A DNA stretch of 6,079 bases, taken from positions 1 to 6,079 of the forward strand of contig JACZIY010000318.1 of assembly GCA_014860845.1 (NCBI GenBank), written 5' to 3'. The notes below the pieces were generated by a model. That model did no database searches. It saw nothing but the letters and a program-made list of their open reading frames with translations, and was not told the origin of the DNA. This document shows, in pieces, positions 1 to 5,031 of this stretch (within the stretch, counting starts at the first letter, position 1; each line of letters begins with the position of its first letter). The translations under genes were made by a program, and so were the position numbers. The stretch is from Anaerolineaceae bacterium. Its GTDB lineage: Bacteria > Chloroflexota > Anaerolineae > Anaerolineales > Anaerolineaceae.

Positions 1-35
1 CCTCCAATTAACTAATTCTTATATTCAAAGAATAT
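1..35 (-). promoter_or_regulatory. Leader and ribosome binding site of a minus-strand gene just outside the left edge
   Basis: Read on the minus strand, this AT-rich stretch ends in GGAGG at positions 5-1, a strong Shine-Dalgarno core. A start codon is therefore expected a few bases beyond the left edge. A possible -10 element, TATAAG, lies at 23-18, with no good -35, which would fit activator dependence because a tandem repeat lies just upstream at 42-63. A small perfect dyad (ATATTC, AAA, GAATAT) spans 21-35 and could be a further operator or chance in AT-rich DNA. The Shine-Dalgarno is clear, but the -10 is tentative and the downstream gene cannot be seen. Confidence 0.5.
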
Positions 36-41
36 CAAAAA

Positions 42-63
42 CTTGTTTAGAAATTGTTAAGAA
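42..63 (-). promoter_or_regulatory. Tandem 11-bp direct repeat, likely OmpR/PhoB-type operator (copy 1)
   Basis: On the minus strand, TTCTTAACAAT (63-53) is followed directly by TTCTAAACAAG (52-42). The two units match at 9 of 11 positions in perfect 11-bp register, one helical turn apart. Winged-helix response regulators of the OmpR/PhoB family bind head-to-tail repeats of this kind. The box is almost the same as the one upstream of the exporter operon at 4286-4307 and has the same orientation. It lies downstream of the lipoprotein stop and upstream of the Shine-Dalgarno at 1-5, so it should control the next gene to the left. The repeat is visible in the sequence, while the identity of the binding protein is inferred. 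Confidence 0.6.
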
Positions 64-123
64 CCTTTTTAGATTTTGTTTTAATTTTCAATTTTTTTCT
101 TCTACAATTATCACCCTAATGGC

Positions 124-855
124 TTATGGATTTGCAATCAATTCCAGCTCTGCGACCAGCGCATCAATCAGGAATGTATTTAATTGACCGGCACCACCAC
201 CTGAACCAGCTTCAGACCCGGACATACCACCAGGAATACCTCCACCCATTCCACCACCCATACCACGGCCTCCCCCACCGCTCTGTAGTTCTGATGGCAC
301 TGTTCCACCATTGGCTGCAATGGCAGTTGCCCGCCGCTCTTCCCGTTCTTCTTCCGTCAATAATGATCCGGTACTCTGAAATTCCTCCGGTACATACTTT
401 GTCAGGATTTCCTGATAGGCATCCGGGCTCAGGTTGTAGTTATTGATCCACTCCAATTGCTCTGGCGTAAAGACTGTCTGAATTTGATTGAGAAGCGCTT
501 CTATTTCTTCTCCAGCAGCCGTATCACTGGCTAACAGGGTCTTCAACACTTTCCATAAAGGAATCAGGGCAGTCGCCTGTTCTTGAGTCAATATCAGGTC
601 ACTTTCACTGAGTGCCATACTGCCCAGAATCAGGCGAACCTGGGTACCGAGTTGCACCATCTCCTGAGTCTGTACCTGAGATTGCACCTGGTCAGGATCA
701 GCCGGATTGGCAGCTCCAGAAGTATCAGCGCTTTCCTTCTCAACTTCATTCATGGCTGCTTCCTGGTTCTGAACCGAAACAGCTGATTCACCACCGCTGC
801 ATGCGGTCAATAACAACATCATTACCAATACAATTAAAATCTTTTTTTTGTTCAT
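124..855 (-). CDS. Lipoprotein with paired LTxxQ-like motifs and a Gly/Met-rich C-terminal segment
   Basis: This predicted 243-residue lipoprotein begins with a short basic N-terminus (MNKKK), a hydrophobic stretch and a lipobox LTAC, with Cys19 as the lipidation site. It should be anchored on the outer face of the cytoplasmic membrane. Residues 20-65 are Ser/Glu/Gln-rich and probably unstructured. Residues 66-155 look helical and carry LTQEQ (89-93) and FTPEQ (129-133). This pair of LTxxQ-like motifs 40 residues apart recalls CpxP/Spy proteins, although overall similarity is weak. Residues 193-223 are almost all Gly with Met and Ser, followed by a hydrophobic helical end (224-243). A GAGG ribosome site lies 4 bp before the ATG. 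It is the last gene of the operon, 15 bp after the permease stop. Possible roles are an exporter accessory protein, a substrate chaperone or a stress sensor. The lipoprotein call is firm and the function is open. Confidence 0.85.
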   Translation of the reverse strand: MNKKKILIVLVMMLLLTACSGGESAVSVQNQEAAMNEVEKESADTSGAANPADPDQVQSQVQTQEMVQLGTQVRLILGSMALSESDLILTQEQATALIPLWKVLKTLLASDTAAGEEIEALLNQIQTVFTPEQLEWINNYNLSPDAYQEILTKYVPEEFQSTGSLLTEEEREERRATAIAANGGTVPSELQSGGGGRGMGGGMGGGIPGGMSGSEAGSGGGAGQLNTFLIDALVAELELIANP

Positions 856-870
856 TTTTACCTCACAAAG

Positions 871-2106
871 TTACTCGTGTCTCAGAGCTACAATCGGATC
901 CAATTTAGCTGCTTTATTGGCAGGCAAATATCCAAATAAAATTCCAACTGCAGCAGCCGAACCAAAAGCCAAAACAATCGAAAGTGGGTCTACCACTGTG
1001 GGCATATCCCCAAATCGGGAAAACACCCACGATCCAGTTATGCCAAAAATAATACCAATGACTCCGCCAACCAGGGAAAGAATCAATGCTTCTGTTAAAA
1101 ATTGACTTTGAATATCCTGTGGGGTTGCGCCCACAGCCTGACGAATACCAATTTCTCTGGTTCTTTCAGTCACGCTCACTAACATAATATTCATAATTCC
1201 GATACCACCCACAATCAGTGAAACACCTGCTACCCATGCCAATAAAACTCGGAAGGATTCGGTTGTCGCTGATTGAGTCTGGATTATATCTTGCTGGGTG
1301 CTGATCTGAAAATCTGGTGATTCCAGGGGCACATCATGCAACTTGGATAATAACAAATTGATCTGCAATATGACATCATCGATAAATTCCTTGTCATCAA
1401 CCGTTACGTAAATCATCCTCACCCGATCACCCGCAATCCGGGAGAATTGGGAGGGCATCAACTTTTCGAAAACCAGCGTGATGGGAACATAAACCCTGGC
1501 ATCATAATCAACCCCGGAAACCAGCCCTTTTTCTTCGAAGACACCCACTACTGTCAATTTGAGTGTTCCAACACTGATTTTCTGTCCAATCGGATAAGTG
1601 TCCCCAAACAATTCTTTGGCGATGGTTGCTCCTAAAATGGCTGTTCTGGTGCTGCGTTCCAGCTCCTGATCATTTATGAAACGACCTTCTTCAATTTCAA
1701 TTTCACGCACTTTTGTAAAGTCTGGTGTGGTTCCTAAAATCGATACATCCTCCAGAACAATATTCCCGTATTTGATCGTTTGGGTGGTTGTTTGTTCCAC
1801 CGCCACACCTGCCACATGCGGCACACTGTTCGCAATTGATTCCGCATCGGAGTACACCAATCCTCCTGAGGAAGAAGCCATACCACCACCAGCGCCACCC
1901 TGACTGAAACTGCTCATCACAAACACCAGATTTGCTCCCAGACTATTAATCTGGTCAGCGATCGCTGTTTCAGTACCTGAACTGACGGCAATCATGATAA
2001 TCACTGCCGCCACTCCAATGATGATCCCCAACATGGTCAGCATGGATCGCAACTTATTGGAAGTAAGAGATTTCGAAGCAACTTTAATAACATCGATGAT
2101 CTTCAT
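871..2106 (-). CDS. MacB/FtsX-family ABC transporter permease
   Basis: This is the membrane subunit of a MacAB-like (type VII ABC) exporter, 411 residues long, with the ATPase on a separate polypeptide rather than fused as in E. coli MacB. The order is a cytoplasmic amphipathic start (1-20), TM1 at about 21-43, a large extracytoplasmic MacB_PCD domain (about 44-280), TM2 (about 286-311), TM3 (about 337-363) and TM4 (about 375-394). The conserved cytoplasmic segment SVTERTREIGIRQAVGAT (311-328) is the family's ATPase-contact motif, and the C-terminus PANKAAKLDPIVALRHE (395-411) is also typical. The family couples ATP hydrolysis to a mechanical movement of the extracytoplasmic domain rather than passing substrate through the membrane. 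A low-complexity Gly/Ser/Met loop at 64-82 interrupts the start of the PCD. The gene starts 6 bp after the ATPase stop. The family assignment is very secure, but the substrate is unknown. Confidence 0.95.
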   Translation of the reverse strand: MKIIDVIKVASKSLTSNKLRSMLTMLGIIIGVAAVIIMIAVSSGTETAIADQINSLGANLVFVMSSFSQGGAGGGMASSSGGLVYSDAESIANSVPHVAGVAVEQTTTQTIKYGNIVLEDVSILGTTPDFTKVREIEIEEGRFINDQELERSTRTAILGATIAKELFGDTYPIGQKISVGTLKLTVVGVFEEKGLVSGVDYDARVYVPITLVFEKLMPSQFSRIAGDRVRMIYVTVDDKEFIDDVILQINLLLSKLHDVPLESPDFQISTQQDIIQTQSATTESFRVLLAWVAGVSLIVGGIGIMNIMLVSVTERTREIGIRQAVGATPQDIQSQFLTEALILSLVGGVIGIIFGITGSWVFSRFGDMPTVVDPLSIVLAFGSAAAVGILFGYLPANKAAKLDPIVALRHE

Positions 2107-2112
2107 TTGCGC

Positions 2113-2820
2113 TCACATTCTCCCATTCTTGTTATCCAGTTCAACCAAACCGTCCCGTACCGCGATGATCCTTTGGGTCTGTTCAGCGATATCATGCTCA
2201 TGGGTTACCATCACGATTGTTCTGCCGGATTGATGAAGATTATGCAAAATTTCCATAATTTCATTGGCAGATTTCGTATCAAGATTTCCTGTCGGTTCAT
2301 CCGCTAATACCAGGACCGGATCATTGATGAGCGCACGGGCAATCGCCACACGCTGTTGCTGACCGCCTGAGAGCTCTTTTGGCTGATGATAAATGCGGTC
2401 ACCCAGACCAACAATTCCCAATAGTTCTTCTGCTTTTTTCAACATTTCCACTTGATTTCCAGCAGCTGCTTTGTTGTACATCATGGGCAAAGTCACGTTT
2501 TCCAGCGCGCTCATTCTGGGCAATAAATTATAGGATTGAAAGATAAAGCCCAGCTTTTCATTACGGATATGTGCCAATTGAGCCCGGTTTAACTTACTGA
2601 CATCCTGATCGTCCAGGTAGTACTGGCCAGCGGTAGGTGAGTCTAAACAACCGAGAATATTCATCAGGGTACTCTTACCGGAACCGGAAGGACCCATAAT
2701 GGCCACAAACTCACCTTCCTGAATGGTAATGGAAAACCCATTCAAGGCCGGGACTTCGATCTCACCCATTTGATAGATCTTTTTCAGTTGATCTGTCCTG
2801 ATGATGACGGAATTTGTCAT
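2113..2820 (-). CDS. MacB/LolD-family ABC transporter ATP-binding protein
   Basis: This is the cytoplasmic ATPase that powers the adjacent permease. At 235 residues it is a complete single nucleotide-binding domain of the usual LolD/MacB length. Visible motifs are Walker A GPSGSGKST (43-51), Q-loop Gln95 in GFIFQSYNLLP, signature LSGGQQQR (150-157), Walker B VLVLADEPT (169-177) with catalytic Glu175, D-loop NLD (179-181) and H-loop His207. The sequence FQSYNLLPRMSALENV is characteristic of the MacB/LolD/FtsE-like subfamily. All catalytic residues are intact, so it should be active as a dimer. The start codon overlaps the adaptor stop as ATGA, and a GGAG ribosome site lies 8 bp upstream. This implies translational coupling and matched amounts of the two proteins. 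No atypical residues were seen. Confidence 0.96.
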   Translation of the reverse strand: MTNSVIIRTDQLKKIYQMGEIEVPALNGFSITIQEGEFVAIMGPSGSGKSTLMNILGCLDSPTAGQYYLDDQDVSKLNRAQLAHIRNEKLGFIFQSYNLLPRMSALENVTLPMMYNKAAAGNQVEMLKKAEELLGIVGLGDRIYHQPKELSGGQQQRVAIARALINDPVLVLADEPTGNLDTKSANEIMEILHNLHQSGRTIVMVTHEHDIAEQTQRIIAVRDGLVELDNKNGRM

Positions 2821-4238
2821 TGGACAGTCTCCACAATGCCCGTGGTCACTTCATCACCGACCTTCAAACCGGAAAGGATTTCTGCAGATGTAAAATCAGT
2901 CAAGCCGACTTCCACCATGCGTAAAGTAGGTGTTCCCTTTTCAACCACGAATACTGCGTAAGTGCCATCACCCAGAGGTCGCAATGCTTCTATTGGAACC
3001 AGCAGAGTATTTTCTGACCTTCCACCAATGACATCGATCGAAGCATTCAACCCCAGTGGCAAATTGAAGGGTTTGCCAAAAGAGCTGGCATCCAGTTCAA
3101 CCAATCCATGTGCGTAAACAACATTGCCATTTTTAACCAATTCCGGTGTTATAAAAATAACTTTCCCGGTAAAAATACTGTTGTCAAAGGCATCAAAAAT
3201 TACCTCAGTTTCATAACCAACCACAAGTTGGTCCAGATCTGTTTCATCCAGATAGACCTCAAGAATAGGTTTGGATAAATCCGCAATCCGAAAAATATTG
3301 GTATTATTTCCAATCGACTGGCCAGTTACTGCGCTGATATTCATGATGGTTCCAGCGATGGGGGCTGTCAATGTTAATCCATTGATATTTTCTTCAGCAA
3401 TTTTTAATTTCGCTTCCGCCTGAGTAACTTTCGCCTTAGAAAGTTCGATAGCCTGTGGGTCTACCCCGGATTGCAAAGTGTCCATTTCCTCTTTCCAGCG
3501 GCTCACTTCGTTTTCCTTGATTTTAATTTTGGCATCCATTAACGCTATTTCTTCCTGACTGGGATAGGTTAAACAATATTGCCAGCTGGTATAGGTAGAA
3601 TCTACTTTTGCCTGAGCACTGGCAATATCTGCTTCTGCCTGGAGTCTCTCAGGATCACTCAGGTCTCTGGTAGCATATAAAAGGTTATATTTGTCCTGTA
3701 AACGTTCTACTATTTCCAATGCCGTGTTGTAATCAGCCTCATATTGAAGAACATACTCATCACCACAGCGTCTGTAATTTAAACTGGCACGATTTGTTAA
3801 TAAATCTTCAAGGTCTGATTGTGCCTGTAAATAATTAACAGAAGCACTGGCAAGATCAGAATCCAGATTGTTCAATAGATTCTGATAACTTTCCTGTTCA
3901 TTTATCAAATTGATTTGTTGGGTAACCAGATCCAGTGTGAGTTGCGGGTCTTCTTCTAATTTTGCTAACACATCCCCTTTTTGGACTACATCCCCTTCCT
4001 TAACATAAATCTCTTCGATCACACCGGTTGTTGTGAATCCAATCTGGATATCTGCCTGGGTGACAATCGCTCCAACCCCTGAGGCGGTGATTATAATATC
4101 TCCACGCCGCACCTTACTGGTTTTCAAGCTTTCTTCAACCGGTTCTTCTTCTGCTTTTTGCACCTGTCCTTGATAATAAAAAAAGGCGGCAGCACCAAGA
4201 ATTAATACAATTCCAATCACCCAAAAGTACCGTTTCAT
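2817..4238 (-). CDS. MacA/HlyD-family membrane-anchored efflux adaptor with long Cys-containing helical hairpin
   Basis: This is the extracytoplasmic adaptor of the MacAB-like exporter. I place the start at the ATG ending at 4238, giving 473 residues with a GGAG ribosome site 6 bp upstream. An in-frame GTG at 4250 would add four residues but overlaps that site. The order is an N-terminal TM anchor (about 4-22), the first half of the lipoyl/barrel-sandwich domain (about 68-96, VIEEIYVKEGDVVQKGDVLAKL), a long antiparallel helical hairpin (about 103-285), the second lipoyl half (about 287-318, LTLTAPIAGTIMNI), a beta-barrel (about 324-405) and a membrane-proximal domain (about 410-473). The hairpin turns near residue 190 and carries Cys158 and Cys222, equidistant from the turn. 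I see no clean R-x3-L-x6-S/T motif of the TolC-docking type at the tip. First gene of the operon, preceded by a tandem-repeat operator. The family is secure and the cargo unknown. Confidence 0.94.
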   Translation of the reverse strand: MKRYFWVIGIVLILGAAAFFYYQGQVQKAEEEPVEESLKTSKVRRGDIIITASGVGAIVTQADIQIGFTTTGVIEEIYVKEGDVVQKGDVLAKLEEDPQLTLDLVTQQINLINEQESYQNLLNNLDSDLASASVNYLQAQSDLEDLLTNRASLNYRRCGDEYVLQYEADYNTALEIVERLQDKYNLLYATRDLSDPERLQAEADIASAQAKVDSTYTSWQYCLTYPSQEEIALMDAKIKIKENEVSRWKEEMDTLQSGVDPQAIELSKAKVTQAEAKLKIAEENINGLTLTAPIAGTIMNISAVTGQSIGNNTNIFRIADLSKPILEVYLDETDLDQLVVGYETEVIFDAFDNSIFTGKVIFITPELVKNGNVVYAHGLVELDASSFGKPFNLPLGLNASIDVIGGRSENTLLVPIEALRPLGDGTYAVFVVEKGTPTLRMVEVGLTDFTSAEILSGLKVGDEVTTGIVETVQ

Positions 4239-4258
4239 AACAAACTCCACAATCCTAG

Positions 4259-4280
4259 ATTTTAGTTTCTTGATTTTATC
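4259..4280 (-). promoter_or_regulatory. Candidate -10 region of the exporter operon
   Basis: Between the tandem operator and the adaptor start, two AT-rich hexamers could serve as the -10: TAAAAT at 4278-4273 (within GATAAAAT) and TAAAAT at 4264-4259. There is no recognisable -35 hexamer, and the tandem repeat occupies that area. This is the usual layout of a promoter that depends on an OmpR/PhoB-type activator. The first hexamer starts 7 bp after the repeat, and the second starts 21 bp after it. I cannot choose between them from sequence alone. Confidence 0.35.
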
Positions 4281-4285
4281 GGGAA

Positions 4286-4307
4286 GATGTTTAGAAATGA
4301 TTAAGAA
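4286..4307 (-). promoter_or_regulatory. Tandem 11-bp direct repeat, likely OmpR/PhoB-type operator (copy 2)
   Basis: On the minus strand, TTCTTAATCAT (4307-4297) is followed directly by TTCTAAACATC (4296-4286). It matches the box at 42-63 at 18 of 22 positions, in the same orientation and 11-bp register. The second unit's first nine bases (TTCTAAACA) are identical in both copies. It lies about 48 bp upstream of the adaptor ATG, the expected place for an activator site of the exporter operon. A possible partial third unit, TTCACAAC, sits immediately upstream but is out of 11-bp phase. The binding protein is not in the window. Confidence 0.65.
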
Positions 4308-4343
4308 GTTGTGAAGTTTTTATGCGGATTTCTGATTGAAAGG

Positions 4344-4389
4344 ATTAAAAGAACAAACCTTTTCAGCAACCGTTTGAAAAGGTTTGTTC
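4344..4389 (-). terminator. Rho-independent terminator of the ribbon-helix-helix gene
   Basis: There is a perfect 15-bp stem, GAACAAACCTTTTCA (4351-4365) with its exact reverse complement at 4375-4389, and a 9-nt loop. On the minus strand the hairpin is followed by TTTTAATCC, giving a U-rich tail. It begins 21 bp after the stop codon at 4411, the right distance for termination of that gene. It also insulates the exporter operon promoter from upstream transcription. On the plus strand the trailing sequence is AT-rich without an immediate T run, so activity in that direction is less certain. Confidence 0.85.
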
Positions 4390-4410
4390 AATAAATTGTA
4401 TTTTTAACAA

Positions 4411-4806
4411 TTATTCGGGCTTTTGCGTCTTTACTGTCTCTCGTAATTTCTCACGAAGGGCACCGATTTGCTGGGTCACTTCACCGATTTTGTGAAACAA
4501 GTCCTGGTTGGCACCCACCCCCTCGTTAATCAACCAGGCTGCGGCTTCGGAACGGCTTTTGACGACATCCGCTTCCACCAACATATCCAGATGGCTCAGC
4601 GCTTCGTCATTGATGCGTACCATGACCACATTTCCCCGGCCTTGTAATGCATCACCCAATGCTTGACCAATATTTTCTACCTGTTTCCAGGCATTTTTGA
4701 TGCCTGGCTCATGTGTTTTAGAGCTACCTGATGGAATCGATTGTCCACTCTGTCCACTCTGTCCGGCTTGTTCAGTAGAAGTTTGTTTTTCGAAATTTTC
4801 TTCCAT
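4411..4806 (-). CDS. Ribbon-helix-helix (CopG/Arc-like) DNA-binding protein with disordered N-terminus
   Basis: This is a 131-residue protein. Residues 1-37 are polar and low-complexity, with a GQSGQSGQS repeat at 15-23. Residues 38-57 form a likely amphipathic helix. Residues 59-97 fit a ribbon-helix-helix fold: strand NVVMVRIND (59-67), helix A (EALSHLDMLVEADV, 68-81), then KSRSEAAAWLINEGV (83-97) as helix B. Residues 100-125 form a C-terminal helix with heptad-like hydrophobics. Such proteins usually dimerise through the strand and insert it into the DNA major groove. The residues facing DNA would be Val61, Val63 and Ile65, less polar than in classical Arc/CopG, so DNA binding is plausible but unproven. 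The gene is single, with an AGAGGT ribosome site, a strong promoter with palindrome, and its own terminator. No toxin partner is adjacent, which argues against a toxin-antitoxin pair. Negative autoregulation is the simplest reading. Confidence 0.75.
   Translation of the reverse strand: MEENFEKQTSTEQAGQSGQSGQSIPSGSSKTHEPGIKNAWKQVENIGQALGDALQGRGNVVMVRINDEALSHLDMLVEADVVKSRSEAAAWLINEGVGANQDLFHKIGEVTQQIGALREKLRETVKTQKPE
4742..4768. repeat. Three tandem 9-bp units inside the ribbon-helix-helix gene
   Basis: The unit tgtccactc occurs twice exactly (4742-4750 and 4751-4759), followed by a diverged third unit, tgtccggct (4760-4768). On the minus strand it encodes the GQS tripeptide repeat in the disordered N-terminus. 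In-frame 9-bp units can expand or contract by slippage without breaking the reading frame, so length variation between strains would be expected here and would probably be tolerated. Confidence 0.8.
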
Positions 4807-4837
4807 AATTACCTCTTTTTTTAATTATATGTAATTC

Positions 4838-4851
4838 ACTTACGAGTAAGT
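4838..4851. promoter_or_regulatory. Perfect palindrome overlapping the ribbon-helix-helix gene promoter
   Basis: ACTTAC (4838-4843), a 2-bp GA spacer and GTAAGT (4846-4851) form a perfect inverted repeat. It overlaps the last three bases of the -10 element (4854-4849) and covers the expected start of transcription. A protein bound here would block initiation, so it is a good candidate repressor operator. The most economical candidate is the ribbon-helix-helix protein encoded downstream, but a TetR-like or other dimeric regulator would fit equally well. Confidence 0.5.
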
Positions 4852-4877
4852 ATATATCAATGATTAATATTTGTCAA
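4849..4877 (-). promoter_or_regulatory. Near-consensus sigma-70 promoter of the ribbon-helix-helix gene
   Basis: On the minus strand the -35 is TTGACA (4877-4872, perfect consensus). It is followed after exactly 17 bp by the -10 TATACT (4854-4849, five of six consensus bases). Transcription should begin near 4842 and give a leader of about 35 nt carrying AGAGGT before the ATG at 4806. This is the strongest promoter by sequence in the window. A second -10-like TATAAT at 4829-4824 has no matching -35 and is less likely. Confidence 0.75.
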
Positions 4878-4918
4878 GTATTAAATTACAAATTAACTAA
4901 ATTACATCAAATCAACAA

Positions 4919-4983
4919 GGGTTATTCATTGCATGGATGACATTTTGTTCGATTAACCCATACGATATTAACCATGGAATAAC
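4919..4983. promoter_or_regulatory. Intergenic region with dyad elements upstream of the Crp/Fnr-type gene
   Basis: This part of the divergent intergenic region holds loosely symmetric elements. GGGTTA (4919-4924) pairs with TAACCC (4954-4959). GTTATTC...CATGG (4921-4936) is mirrored by CCATGGAATAAC (4972-4983), apart from a 4-nt insertion. They lie at roughly -25 to -90 relative to the extended -10 at 4993-5001, where an upstream regulator could act. I see no clean TGTGA-N6-TCACA or TTGAT-N4-ATCAA box. The arrangement is visible but its significance is uncertain. Confidence 0.25.
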
Positions 4984-4992
4984 ACTGGATTT

Positions 4993-5001
4993 TGTTATAC
5001 T
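4993..5001 (+). promoter_or_regulatory. Extended -10 promoter of the Crp/Fnr-type gene
   Basis: TG-T-TATACT gives a TGn-extended -10 (TATACT at 4996-5001). The bases where a -35 should lie (about 4973-4978, catgga) do not resemble TTGACA, which is common for extended -10 or activator-dependent promoters. Transcription would start near 5008. That leaves about 24 nt of leader to the preferred ATG at 5032, but only 9 nt to the alternative GTG at 5017, which supports the downstream start. Confidence 0.5.
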
Positions 5002-5031
5002 TGAAACTATCATCCGGTGAATAATGGAATA

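Noticed and set aside
64..123. Possible terminator after the lipoprotein gene
   Set aside because: The region is very A/T-rich with several homopolymer runs, but I could not find a G/C-containing stem ahead of a U tract on the minus strand, so I do not claim one.
225..290. Repetitive ccacc-rich stretch as a possible non-coding repeat or CRISPR-like array
   Set aside because: It is the coding sequence of the Gly/Met-rich segment of the lipoprotein. The units are irregular and there are no spacers.
126..446. Plus-strand open frame opposite the lipoprotein gene
   Set aside because: It lies antisense to a well-supported lipoprotein gene, its His/Pro-rich translation mirrors the Gly-rich coding strand, and no ribosome site or family features are visible.
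583..1105. Plus-strand open frames opposite the lipoprotein/permease junction
   Set aside because: They are shadows of two minus-strand genes with clear family features, and the products have no recognisable domain or proper start context.
1994..2307. Plus-strand open frames with hydrophobic stretches opposite the permease and ATPase starts
   Set aside because: The hydrophobicity reflects the complement of the permease transmembrane segment. The real genes on the minus strand carry Walker and FtsX motifs.
4239..4250. GTG start at 4250 for the adaptor
   Set aside because: It would place the GGAG ribosome site inside the coding sequence, whereas the ATG at 4238 has that site at ideal spacing and begins directly before the basic residues and membrane anchor.
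4411..4806. Antitoxin of a toxin-antitoxin pair
   Set aside because: The protein has a ribbon-helix-helix fold, but it has its own promoter and terminator and no adjacent small toxin gene, so a toxin-antitoxin assignment is unsupported.
5017..5031. GTG start at 5017 for the Crp/Fnr-type gene
   Set aside because: No Shine-Dalgarno precedes it, and it would sit only about 9 nt from the predicted transcription start. ATG 5032 or 5035 is better supported.
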